DNA of 33,854 nt from JBBDXA01 sp040902585 (GTDB taxonomy: Bacteria > Planctomycetota > Phycisphaerae > Phycisphaerales > Phycisphaeraceae), in assembly GCA_040902585.1 (NCBI GenBank), contig JBBDXA010000102.1, forward strand, positions 1 to 33,854. Direction: 5' to 3'. The notes under the pieces are model-generated. The model had not been told where the DNA came from. It was given only the letters and a program-made list of their open reading frames with translations, and ran no database searches. Numbering within the stretch: position 1 is the stretch's first letter; the number at the start of each line of letters is the position of its first letter. The position numbers and the translations under genes are program-made. Below, in pieces: positions 1 to 8,700 of the stretch.

Positions 1-521
1 CGCGCGTAGCCGAACAGGCTTTCGGTCGCGGGGTTGGTGCCTGTGATCATGCCCTGGTGATCGATCGTGATGATTGCGTCCACTGCCGTATTCAGAATGG
101 AACTCAGATGAGCCTTGCGTTGGCGCATCGTCACAGCGGCTCGACGCGCTTCGACAATCCGGGCAACCGTGGATCGCAGGGCATCCGGGTTCACGGGCTT
201 AAGCAGGTAGTCACTGGCACCTTGCCGCAGACACGCGATGGCTCCGTCGATATCCGGATAGCCGGTCACGACGACGATGGCGGCTTCGGGCCAGGCGGAC
301 TTGAGGTGAGGAATCATCTGGTCGGCCGTGCCATCGGGCAGTTGGCAATCGAGAATGACGGCCATAGGAGAACCGTGTTTGTGCGCCATGCATTCGGTGA
401 AGGTGCCGGCCGAACGCACGACCAAACCGTCCAGTTCGAGGATGTCGCAAAGATTGGCGCGGGTCTCGGCGTCGTCTTCAACAACAACAACAACAAGGTT
501 GGGTTCGTCCGGAGTCACCAT
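1..521 (-). CDS. Receiver-PAS signalling protein, partial (response regulator / hybrid kinase N-terminus)
   Basis: The frame is open from an ATG at 519-521 to the left window edge, giving 173 residues with no stop. Residues about 8-125 are a CheY-like receiver: acidic pair D16/D17, phospho-acceptor D58 in LDCQLPDG, T86 and K108 in LLKPV. From about residue 139 a PAS domain begins (ILNTAVDAIITID, then NPATESLFGYA), so the rest of the protein, probably a histidine kinase or output domain, lies outside the window. The first receiver strand is five consecutive valines encoded by a pure GTT run. The upstream Shine-Dalgarno signal is weak (GAAG). It follows the glgP cluster on the same strand after a 562-bp gap, so it may have its own promoter. 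The domain calls are firm; the output is unknown. Confidence 0.85.
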   Translation of the reverse strand, partial: MVTPDEPNLVVVVVEDDAETRANLCDILELDGLVVRSAGTFTECMAHKHGSPMAVILDCQLPDGTADQMIPHLKSAWPEAAIVVVTGYPDIDGAIACLRQGASDYLLKPVNPDALRSTVARIVEARRAAVTMRQRKAHLSSILNTAVDAIITIDHQGMITGTNPATESLFGYA

Positions 522-1083
522 AGCGCTTCAACCCACATGAAGCCGGCTCGTTCCGTCAAGCCAACCACAAAAGTAGTCTCGCGCTGACAACCAAGACAGC
601 GTCGTGCTGCTCCGCCGATTCGTCGCTCTTTATTCACAGCATCTGTCAGCTTCGCTGCCACTTACCGACCAGAAAGGACCCCAAGCCAAGGTGAGATTAG
701 CCCTTTCCGCGAGATTCTGCAAGGAAAACATCCATTTCGCAGTGTCGTGCCGGCATCGCAAGACAAGCCAGATCACAACATGTAGACCCGGATTGGTCAG
801 GGATTCGCCGATGCTTGGATGTCCACAGGCCGATTCTCAGACCGCACCGAATCGCATGGCGCGGCACTGAAGCTGACGATCCCGTTCTAAGAAGCTGTAG
901 AGCGTGCTGGCGCAGCACCCGCCTCAATCAGTTGTGCCGCTTCGACGATGCACCGCATTTGATTCGGCGCGAACGAAGACGGTCCCATGCTCGACCAGAC
1001 GAGTCGGCCGGGTTCGTTTCGTTCGGATTCACAATCGCCGCTTCTGCTGTTGAGGTTTTGTCCCCATCACAGGCCGCCGCCGG
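522..1083. other. 562-bp gap with no recognisable gene
   Basis: Only short overlapping frames are present on both strands (under about 90 codons), with no family resemblance, no good ribosome binding site and no repeat. It separates the receiver-PAS gene from the glycogen phosphorylase gene and probably holds the promoter of the former. I saw no tRNA or convincing terminator. Confidence 0.5.
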
Positions 1084-2805
1084 TTAGAAATACGCCTTGA
1101 GCACGTACTGCTGAAGCATGCGGTGTGTGTTGAAGAACGATCCATTCAGCGCGATGCAGTGGCGTCTGATCTCGAGGAACCTCGAATCAGAGGCGCGGAA
1201 CACGGGGACCACGCGCTGCTCCAGCTTGTCATAGAGCATCGCCGCGTCTTCTGCGCTTCGGTCGGCCGGATCGACGTTGCGGTGTTCGGGGCCGATGGCC
1301 CAGCCCGTGACGCCTTCGATGCAGCCTTCCAGCCACCACCCATCGAGAATGCTCAGCGAGGGCACGCCGTTGAGCGCTGCCTTCATGCCGCTGGTGCCGG
1401 ATGCTTCCAGCGGAGGACGAGGCGTATTCAGCCACACATCCACGCCGGCCACCAGGAGAAGGGCCAGATCAATGTTGTAATCAGGAAGATAGACGAGGCG
1501 CAACTGCTCGCCCGATTGGTTTCGCAGCCCGAGGATTTTCTGAATGAGCCGCTTGCCGGTTTCGTCTTCCGGATGCGCTTTGCCGGAGTAGACCAGTTGA
1601 AGGCCGCCCGCTTGAGCCGCGATCGACTTCAGACGATCAACGTCGCTGAACAGCAAGTCGGGGCGCTTGTACGCTGTCGCTCTCCGCGCGTAGCCGATGG
1701 TCAGAGCGCTCACGTCCCAGGTCTCACCGGTCTGCTCGTGGATGTGATCGATCAGGCGCTGCTTGGCCTGTCGGTGCGCGGCGGCGATCTCGGTCAGCGG
1801 CAGCCCGGCCGCGTAGCGCAGCGCGAAGTTGTCGGCGCGCCATTCCGGTATGTGACCATCAAAGACCGCCGCCATCGCCGGGCCGGTCCATGTGCCCGCA
1901 TGCACGCCGTTGGTGATGGCATCGATGACATACGGAGCAAAGAGAAGCTGGGAGACTTCGCCGTGCCGCTTGGCCACACCGTTGACGTAGTGGCTCAGGT
2001 TCAGGCCGGCGTAGGTGAGATTGAGCATGCCGTCGTGCTCGTACAAGCCTGAATGTTCGAGCACAGGTTGTTCGCCGACCACCTGCCGTACCAGCTCGCG
2101 CGTGAATCGATCGTGACCGGCAGGCACTGGCGTGTGCGTGGTAAACACACAGCGCCCGCGGACCGCCGCGATGGCTTCGTCATCGACCGCCTGTTTGCCG
2201 TGCGTTGCCAGATGTTCGCGCAACAGTTCCGCGGTGAGCAGGGCCGCGTGGCCTTCGTTCATGTGAAACCGTTCGATGCGACTGAACCCCAGCGCGCCCA
2301 GCATGCGGACGCCGCCGACGCCCAGAATGACTTCCTGGCAGAGACGGTATCGGCGATCGCCGCCGTAAAGGTAGTGCGTCAGTTGCCGATCAGCGTCATT
2401 GTTCTCAGGCAGATCCGCATCCAGGAAGATCACGGGCACGGTGTACGAGTCGCAGCCCCCGGGGGCCTTGACCTGATGCAGCCACGCCCGCAGCAGCACG
2501 TCGCGGCCGACCAGGTGAACGCGCACGCGCGGCTCCAGCGGCGTCAAAGTTGTCTCCACCGGCCATGCCACGGGTTCCTCATGCTGCCAGCCCTGCTCGT
2601 CGAGCACTTGCCGAAAGTTGCCCAACCGATGAACGAGCGTGACAGCGACCATCGGCACGCGAAGATCCGCAGCTGCACGGATCGTGTCCCCGGCAAGAAT
2701 GCCCAGGCCGCCCGCATAGGTCGGTATCGTTGACGACAAGCCCACTTCCATCGAGAAGTAGGCGATTCGCCGGTCAAGGTCCAGTTCCGTCCGTGCATCC
2801 GCCAT
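1084..2805 (-). CDS. glgP: Alpha-glucan (glycogen/maltodextrin) phosphorylase, short form
   Basis: A cytoplasmic GT35 enzyme that releases glucose-1-phosphate from alpha-1,4-glucans using pyridoxal phosphate. The N-terminus reads IAYFSMEVGLSSTIPTYAGG, typical of the short bacterial/archaeal alpha-glucan phosphorylases. HMNEGHAALL and FTTHTPVPAGHDRF follow, and the PLP-binding lysine is K475 in EASGTSGMKAALNG. At 573 residues it lacks the extra N-terminal domain of the roughly 850-residue actinobacterial type and is shorter than E. coli GlgP, which fits the compact TIGR02094-like subgroup. The start is an ATG 38 bp after the thioredoxin stop, so co-transcription with trx, usp and the YbaK-like gene is likely. 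Its Shine-Dalgarno signal is weak. This arrangement suggests mobilisation of stored glucan under stress (inference). Confidence 0.93.
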   Translation of the reverse strand: MADARTELDLDRRIAYFSMEVGLSSTIPTYAGGLGILAGDTIRAAADLRVPMVAVTLVHRLGNFRQVLDEQGWQHEEPVAWPVETTLTPLEPRVRVHLVGRDVLLRAWLHQVKAPGGCDSYTVPVIFLDADLPENNDADRQLTHYLYGGDRRYRLCQEVILGVGGVRMLGALGFSRIERFHMNEGHAALLTAELLREHLATHGKQAVDDEAIAAVRGRCVFTTHTPVPAGHDRFTRELVRQVVGEQPVLEHSGLYEHDGMLNLTYAGLNLSHYVNGVAKRHGEVSQLLFAPYVIDAITNGVHAGTWTGPAMAAVFDGHIPEWRADNFALRYAAGLPLTEIAAAHRQAKQRLIDHIHEQTGETWDVSALTIGYARRATAYKRPDLLFSDVDRLKSIAAQAGGLQLVYSGKAHPEDETGKRLIQKILGLRNQSGEQLRLVYLPDYNIDLALLLVAGVDVWLNTPRPPLEASGTSGMKAALNGVPSLSILDGWWLEGCIEGVTGWAIGPEHRNVDPADRSAEDAAMLYDKLEQRVVPVFRASDSRFLEIRRHCIALNGSFFNTHRMLQQYVLKAYF

Positions 2806-2843
2806 GCTCAGTTACTCGAAAACGCCATCCCGCATTACCGACG

Positions 2844-3149
2844 TCATGCTCCACTGTGCTTTTTCAGTTCGGCTCGCAGCGTCGATTCCGCGGTCACACC
2901 CACAAAACGTGCCGCGACCTTGCCGCCCTTGAAGATCAGCAGCGCGGGGATCGATGAAATGCCGTAATGCGTGGCCAGCTTCTGATTCGTGTCAACGTTC
3001 ACTTTGCACACCTTGAAGTCCCTGGCCAGCGATTCCAGGATCGGGTTCATCGACCGGCAGGGCGTACACCACTGGGCCCAGAAATCGACCAGGACCGGCT
3101 CGGCCGATTCAAGAATAATTTGCTTCCAGTTGAAACGATGCAGCAGCAT
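2844..3149 (-). CDS. trxA: Thioredoxin
   Basis: A 101-residue protein with a complete thioredoxin fold: VLVDFWAQWCTPCRSM holds the redox pair C28/C31, and GISSIPALLIFKGGK contains the cis-proline loop. The active site is CTPC rather than the canonical CGPC; this dipeptide tunes redox potential in the family. The length matches single-domain cytoplasmic thioredoxins and there is no signal peptide. AAGGAAG lies a few bases upstream of the ATG. It sits between usp and glgP on the same strand (98 bp and 38 bp gaps), so it is probably part of one stress operon. The assignment is firm; its specific partners cannot be read from sequence. Confidence 0.93.
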   Translation of the reverse strand: MLLHRFNWKQIILESAEPVLVDFWAQWCTPCRSMNPILESLARDFKVCKVNVDTNQKLATHYGISSIPALLIFKGGKVAARFVGVTAESTLRAELKKHSGA

Positions 3150-3247
3150 GTCACTTCCTTATGGTTCAATCAAACCCTCACCACTGCGGTAAGTCATGTC
3201 CGACTTCGCAGCGCTTGATGCCGTTGCGGAGTCTGGCGCGGGGCACT

Positions 3248-3685
3248 TCAGTCCTTGCGCCGCAGAATGAGCACAGGGCAGGGCGAATGCCGGGCCACGC
3301 GCTCAGCGACGCTGCCGATCAGCAGATGCTTGAGTCCCGTGCGACCGTGCGACGGGATGACGATCAACTCCGCGCCGATCTCTTGAGCATATTCACAGAT
3401 GGTGGAAGCCGCAGACCCCGGTCGCACCGCGACAACAACTCCTTTCAAACCAAGGTCGGCCAGTTTCTGCGTCAGCGCCGACCGGGACGTTTCAAGTTCC
3501 TGCTCAGTCGGCGGCGGCACCCAGGCACCTTCGACCGGCACAGGCATGTTCTCGGGCATCACGTAGAGCACGTGCAGGCCCGATTCGTCGCCGACGAGGT
3601 CACGCGCCACCTTGATTGCATCCATCGCCGGCGGGGAGAAGTCCACGGGAATCAGAACGGTCTTCTTGGGAAGCCAGTTGCTCAT
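3248..3685 (-). CDS. Universal stress protein (UspA family), single domain
   Basis: A 145-residue single Usp domain. The N-terminus KTVLIPVDFSPPAMDAIKVA is the usual first strand and helix, and the C-terminal nucleotide-binding signature is SHGRTGLKHLLIGSVAERV followed by CPVLILRRK. In the ATP-binding consensus G-2x-G-9x-G-S/T the first glycine is replaced by proline (IPSHG), while the second glycine and the GS are present, so ATP binding is plausible but not certain. GAGG precedes the ATG. It is flanked on the same strand by the YbaK-like gene (61 bp upstream) and thioredoxin. Usp proteins commonly respond to starvation, oxidative or anoxic stress, consistent with the neighbours. Confidence 0.92.
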   Translation of the reverse strand: MSNWLPKKTVLIPVDFSPPAMDAIKVARDLVGDESGLHVLYVMPENMPVPVEGAWVPPPTEQELETSRSALTQKLADLGLKGVVVAVRPGSAASTICEYAQEIGAELIVIPSHGRTGLKHLLIGSVAERVARHSPCPVLILRRKD

Positions 3686-3746
3686 CGATTGGTCCTCATC
3701 GTGTTTGGGAATCGATTCCTTTGGCGCGGCATTCTTTTCGCGGAGA

Positions 3747-4280
3747 TCACGCCATGCACACCAACGCCACGCCTGTGTTGTTCGCCCGTCGTGCGCCAGC
3801 GGTTGGCAAGGGCTCCGCGGCTACTCTGTCAAGCAGTTCCTCAAGCGCGTGCGGCATCACCAGTCGCTCGAAATCACGATAACGGATTGCCACCTGCACC
3901 GAATGATCGCCCGCCATGAAGCGGACCCAGCTGGCGCGGCCGACACGAGGCGTAACAAACACGGGCAAGCCACAAAGTAGCCCCGGCGCCGGCTCGGCAC
4001 CAGGCTCACAACCGGGCATGAGAACGCTTCGCAGGCATTCATCGGCAAGGCAGATCCCGCGATCACGAAGCTGGTCGCTGAGCGCATTCCAGTCATCGTC
4101 ATCGCCCGACCCAGTGGCGACCATCAAGTATCGGCCACCCAGATCAATTACGACGGTTGTAAGGTCGACAGAATCGCGCTCGCACACCGTACCAAACGAT
4201 TCATCGCGCGGGTCCATCAACTCGAAATCAACCCCTTGACGGTTTAGAATGGTCAACACGCGATTGGACAGTGCGAGCAT
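3747..4280 (-). CDS. YbaK/EbsC-type aminoacyl-tRNA deacylase-like protein
   Basis: I place the start at the ATG ending at 4280 because AGGAGG lies six bases upstream; a longer frame to 4340 has no such signal. The 177-residue protein fits the YbaK fold: VLTILNRQGVDFELMDP at the N-terminus, a TVVIDLGGRYLMVATGSG strand pair, LMPGCEPGAEPAPGLLCGLP in the middle, and MAGDHSVQVAIRYRDFERLV near the end. YbaK/ProX enzymes hydrolyse mischarged aminoacyl-tRNA. The lysine that normally stands just before the TVV-like strand appears to be threonine here (DLTTVVI), so catalysis may be altered or lost. About 35 low-similarity residues follow the domain. It is probably the first gene of the ybaK-like/usp/trx/glgP unit. 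The fold call is good; the activity is uncertain. Confidence 0.7.
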   Translation of the reverse strand: MLALSNRVLTILNRQGVDFELMDPRDESFGTVCERDSVDLTTVVIDLGGRYLMVATGSGDDDDWNALSDQLRDRGICLADECLRSVLMPGCEPGAEPAPGLLCGLPVFVTPRVGRASWVRFMAGDHSVQVAIRYRDFERLVMPHALEELLDRVAAEPLPTAGARRANNTGVALVCMA

Positions 4281-4286
4281 CCGAAT

Positions 4287-4292
4287 CCTCCT
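4287..4292 (-). promoter_or_regulatory. Strong Shine-Dalgarno of the YbaK-like gene
   Basis: On the minus strand AAAGGAGG stands six bases before the ATG ending at 4280. It is the best ribosome site in this cluster and decides the start in favour of the shorter protein. Confidence 0.75.
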
Positions 4293-4359
4293 TTTGTCGA
4301 TGGTTGAGTTCAACGGCAGGATAGAGTCGCTGAACCCCATCCATCATCCGCCGGAGCGC

Positions 4360-4480
4360 TCACCATGCCATGAGTGACTCCCCGAGATCGGACCGGCCGC
4401 TGAGGAAAGCGAGTGCTGTCGCCTTGTGATCGAGCTTGGCTCGCTCCAAGCGGGAGGCTTCACCTTCCACGTGCGGCACT
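4360..4480 (-). pseudogene. Open tail fused to a transposase fragment, unidentified
   Basis: After transposase similarity ends, a different minus frame stays open to a TGA at 4360-4362 and reads ...HVEGEASRLERAKLD, then HKATALAFLSGRSDLGES, then LMAW. It looks like the charged C-terminal tail of some protein and uses ordinary codons, but I do not recognise the family. It may be the 3' end of a gene disrupted by the insertion debris. A small hairpin, GCTTGG-CTCGCT-CCAAGC, lies inside at about 4437-4455. Confidence 0.25.
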
Positions 4481-4714
4481 CCACCTGGCAAACGTCCGAA
4501 TTCTGACGATCGTGATCAGGTGCTTGATCGCGGAACCCACGGCCTTGCCGAGCTTGATCAACCGCGCTCGCTCGGCCGCCGTGACGGTCATGCGCTTGGG
4601 CAGCTTGTCGCGGAGAATCTGGTTCTCAGCCTTCAGGTACTCGACTTGGCGGACGAGCTGTTTCTCGGTCGCGCCGGCCAGCAAAGGAAAGAACGCTTGG
4701 AGGGCTGACTTCAT
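4481..4714 (-). pseudogene. Transposase/integrase N-terminal fragment
   Basis: From an ATG at 4712-4714 the minus strand encodes about 78 residues: MKSALQAFFPLLAGATEKQL, then VRQVEYLKAENQILRDKLPK, then ITIVRIRTFARW. This is the coiled, DNA-binding N-terminal part of the integrase-core (DDE) transposases common in planctomycete genomes, which usually run to about 300-350 residues. Similarity stops abruptly after FARW and no DDE catalytic domain follows, so this is a truncated relic that cannot transpose. No terminal inverted repeats were recognised. The family is assigned by resemblance only. Confidence 0.65.
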
Positions 4715-4937
4715 GGTGCTATGGTGGGGTTGTGGGCCGAAATGCAGAGGCCCGGTCCAGAGGGACAGAATAAATGCACACCGCTGGACCGCAGCATAAA
4801 ACGCATGTTTCGGCCCTGCACGCCCCGACAGGTTCTCCACTGTGGCCACCCCCGGCTGAGGGCCTCCTGAAGGGTGCCCTGACGCCACTGATGGGTCGAT
4901 GCGGAACCTCTGGAAAAGTCTAAGTTCGAACCTCCCG

Positions 4938-5120
4938 CGATACCCCGCGCTGCCCAAGGCCGAGGACAGCGTGTTCCGCGATCGGATGATGCGGTGTGTC
5001 GAGTGGCGTGTGTGGGACAATCCCCCGGAGATGTACGTGCGGCTGATTCATGGGGCCAATACGTGGGAGGAGGGGCATTTTCGGATTCCGGTCGCTCAGC
5101 CAATCGCCATCCGTCGGTGA
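4938..5120 (+). pseudogene. GT2 glycosyltransferase 3'-end fragment, copy 1
   Basis: In-frame residues RYPALPKAEDSVFRDRM, WDNPPEMYVRLIHGANTWEE and HFRIP, ending at TGA 5118-5120, match the C-terminal part of bacterial family 2-like glycosyltransferases (acceptor-side ED motif and a H-x-x-NTW-x-x-x-HF ending). Copy 2 at 16275-16670 retains more of the gene, including the DDDDW metal-binding motif. Here everything upstream of RYP is gone; the preceding bases encode unrelated residues. It therefore cannot make a working enzyme. Nucleotide differences from copy 2 are mostly at third codon positions. Confidence 0.6.
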
Positions 5121-5207
5121 ACTCAGCCACGGTTCGCGGCTCTCCACGGGGAACGTAACCCTTCCTCACGGATACCAGGCCCGACTGGTTGAACCTATGC
5201 GTCGTTC
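4938..5207 (+). repeat. 270-bp direct repeat, copy 1 (GT2 3' end plus downstream)
   Basis: Aligns without gaps to 16488-16757 in the same orientation, differing at roughly one base in eight by eye. Similarity includes the last 61 codons of the GT2 fragment and about 87 bp beyond its stop, ending near GTCGTTC. Together the copies bracket an 11.5-kb block. Confidence 0.85.
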
Positions 5208-5255
5208 ATGAACGCGAGTCGAAGCAAGGCACGCTTCTCGGGCCGCGTTAAACCG

Positions 5256-5480
5256 AACTACCGTCGCGGGTTTTTGGACAACAGCGAATCAAAGTGCATC
5301 GGCTTCGGCGGCAGTTCCCTGGATGAAGCGGTGATGGGACAGGTCTTCGATCTGCTGCAGCCAGGCGCCGTGGAGGCAGTGACTCAAGCTGTCGCGGCGA
5401 AGCAGAGGGAGCAGGATGACTTGCTCACGGCGCTGCGTCTGGACCTGCAAGCGGCCCGTTACGACGCCGACCGCGCCCAG
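5256..5480 (+). pseudogene. Serine recombinase (resolvase-type) C-terminal region fragment
   Basis: The frame reads NYRRGFLDNSESKCIGFGG, then LDEAVMGQVFDLLQPGAVEA, then DLQAARYDADRAQ. This resembles the part of large serine recombinases after the zinc-ribbon, where a conserved FGG...D-A segment is followed by a coiled coil with A-R-Y-x-A-x-R-A. In intact homologues a QYD..PENRLV-like segment normally follows; here it is lost after DRAQ and the frame soon ends. The catalytic resolvase domain and most zinc-binding cysteines are absent. From 5516 another frame is open to 5698 but has no recognisable content. A mobile-element relic. Confidence 0.6.
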
Positions 5481-5757
5481 CCGAACGACTGCTCGAACGG
5501 CTGCACCTTGCCCGGATGCTTGTGGAGCAGATAGCCCAGGTCAGTCGCTGGTGTGCGATTTGTCGAGATCGTCAGGAGCATGACAGGGATCGTATCGTCA
5601 GGCTCCCAAGGGAGGCGAATCGCCAGAATCTACACGGATCAGCCAGCAAACGCGCGGAAACGCAGGTGCAGACGCTGCTGCTGGCGGCGCTCATCTGACG
5701 CGGAGATGCGGATAGGGTGGCGTTGCCGCTGCCCAGCTTGCTTCAATGAAGTCGCGG

Positions 5758-8700
5758 TCACCTGACTGCGGAGACGCGGCCTTCGTCGCCGGCTTGCCCC
5801 GTGATGATTTTGAACGTCCGTTCGATGCGCGTGATGTTGCCCTGCCGGTCCTTGATCGAAACCGTCAGCTTGGCGGCCTCCAGGGTGCCGATGGACTTGG
5901 ACAGTTTCAACTCCCACACGCCATCGCCCGTGTGCTTGAAGCGGGACGCCAGGTTATCGCCCGCGGCGACGCCGTCGATTTCGAAGTCGGCGGTGACAGT
6001 GAACGACGCGTGGTCCAGGCCGGTGAAGTAGTCGTGCATGCCGATGCGGATGACCTCGAGCGGGCCGGTGTTCTCACCGGCGGCCGGGGCGCTGAGCGCG
6101 AGCGTAGGCCGGCCTTCATCGAGCAACCAGCCGCGGCCGCGGTGGTCGGGCTTGGAGGGGTCGTAATCGAGATCGATCGGGCAGCCGATGTCGATCCATC
6201 GCGCCAGTGTGAGCTTCTCTTCATCGCTTAGGGCCGGCACCTTGATCGGTTCGCCGCTTTCGGTCTTGAACTCGCCGGTGATCGCCTCGGCCGGTGGCAT
6301 CACGCCGCCGGTGAAGTCGACATCCTGTCGGAAGCGGTGACTGTGGTGGCACCAGTTGAGCACATCCTTTTCGTTCTCATAATCGAGCGCCGGGCTGGGG
6401 ACATCCTCGTTGCGGAACCCGTCGAGGCGCTTGCCGTGGACCTTCCACATCAGCGGGCTGCGCCGCGACTGGAATGCCCACGCGTACTGCACGATGCGGT
6501 GGTAACTCTTGGGCAGTCCCTGGGGCACGCGCACGTTTTCCGCCCAGGGCACGAGGCCTTGCCTGGTGAGCGGGCGGTCGTCATCCAGCACCAGCTTGCC
6601 GGCGGGCTTTTGTGAATCCTTTGAATGACAGGCGACGCAACTGCGGTTGAGCAGCGGCCTGATGTCGCGGTGGTATTCGACGTCGACCACGCCGCCCTTG
6701 GCGAAGCGCACACCGGTGCGATCCTCGCGGTCCCACTTGCGGTCTGTGCGGTCATTCGCCTTCACCGTGAAGAGCGGCGTCTCCTTCGTCAGGTTCCAGG
6801 GTTGAAAGTCAGGCTTCGAGGCGAGCGTCAGGTTGAAGTCAGTGGGCTTCTGGCTGTGGGCGTGGCAGCCGCCGCAGTTGGTGCGGACCTCGCCGGGGCG
6901 GACTTGGTGCCAGGTCTGGGCCATGTTCACCACCATGCCGTTGTTGTCGAGCGTCTGGAAAGTCCACGCGACGTCGGCTGGCACCTTGGCGAGGAAGCTG
7001 GTGTCGGGATTGCCATCGGGGTCAAGCGGCTGCGTGCCGTCTTTTGAAAACTTGCGTACCGGGAACTCGCCGAGGATGCGGATGCGTTCCTCGGCGTTGC
7101 TGCCCAGCGCGAAGTGCCTGCGGTCTTTGTGATCTCTGTGGATCGCGTCGCTTACCGGCTCGAGCACGATGATGCGGATGCCCCAGATGTCGCTGTTCTC
7201 GTAGAGCCCCGCGTCGGCACCCTGCTCACCGAAGTTGCTCGGGTGGCCGAAGCGGGCGACGCTCAGCTCACGCCACTGTTGCTTGCGGTCGCTTGGCTTT
7301 GAAGACACTGCGGTCACGGAGCCGGCAGGCACCACACCGTTGGGATAGCTCTCGCGCTTGTACAGGCTCGATGAGCCGACGAGACCGAACGGCGAGCCCG
7401 CGGGCAGATGCACGGACTTTTTGCCATCGTTGTGATGCGTCAACACCGGCGGCTCGGCGATGCCGAAGACCCGCTTGTAGGGCACCACCGCGCGAGGCCA
7501 AAGCTCCTGGAAGGCAGGATCGTTCTTGATGAGCAGCATCTTCGACGGGTGATTGATCGGCCGGCCTGATTTCAGCAGGTAAAGCCCGGCGTCGTACACC
7601 TTCACCTGCGGGTCCTGGGCGTCGCTGGGCATCGCCCAGACCGTCAGCAGGTGGTTGTCCGGCGCCGCCGAGGGATGGGTGACGTTGCCCAGGAATTGAC
7701 GGGCATTCACATCGCCCGCCTTGTGGTTGGGGCGGATGTCGGAGAAGCTGGCGAACAGCGTGAGGTCGCGCATGCCCAGCGGCGCGAATTGTTTCGAGGC
7801 CTGTAAGAACGCGGGCTCACCCTCGCGGTGCAGCGGGAATTTCCAGTAGGTGCCGAAGCCATCGGTCGAGCCGGTTTGATAGTACGACTCGACGACGATG
7901 TGCTCGTCGGCAAGCTGAGCCTGGAAATGCACCGCCTGGCCGGGGGGCGAGCCGAGCGCGCTGGTGAGCGGATTCCAGTTGGTGCCGTCGGGATGAATCG
8001 CCCAGATGCCCCAGCGCTCGTCGCTGCGAAGACCCTGCGTCTCTAGCGAGCTGAACATGATCCGGCCATCCTTGAGCGGGACCGGGTGCAGTGCAGCGCC
8101 CAGGTTCAGATGCCCGATCATCTCGACGTTCTTGCCGTCGTCATCCATGATGAAGAGCTGGGCCGCGGGCTGCGTTTCCTCGCGCACGCCGCGGACTCCG
8201 TTGCGGTCGCTCACGAACGCGAGCCTGCCGCCGGGCACAGGGCACGGCCCCAGGTTGTGGACGCCGCGGCGGTGTGACTCGACGCTGGCCGGCACCGCGC
8301 CGGAATTGGGCGAACGCTCCTGATTCGTGAGCTGAACGATCTTGCGCGAGCGGAGATGAATCTTGTAGATGTCCGCCCCCTGCTTGCTCTGGAGCTTGGT
8401 CATGCTCGCGGTGGCGCCGGTGTCCATGTGGTGGAACTTCGAGTAATAAACCCACTGGCCATCGAAAGACACCATGGGGTCAGTGATCGACTCGCGCTCG
8501 CTGACGGGCACGAGCGACTCGTCGCGGCCGTCGGGGTGCAGCAGCCGCAGCTCCGCGCCCGGCGCGTTGGTCTGGTGGAGGCCGGCCTGGTTCAGGTGGT
8601 TGATGCCGTCGTAGCGGGCCGGGTAGGGGCGGGGCACGCGGACATAAACGATCGGGTAATCCAGCTTGACGGTGTCGTCGTCAGCGAGCGGCCGCGGCAG

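Noticed and set aside
1123..2052. A 309-codon plus-strand open frame
   Set aside because: Mirror of the glycogen phosphorylase gene with its PLP lysine motif on the minus strand.
4905..4937. A tRNA T-arm-like GTTCGAACC sequence
   Set aside because: No matching stem, anticodon arm or acceptor stem could be folded around it.
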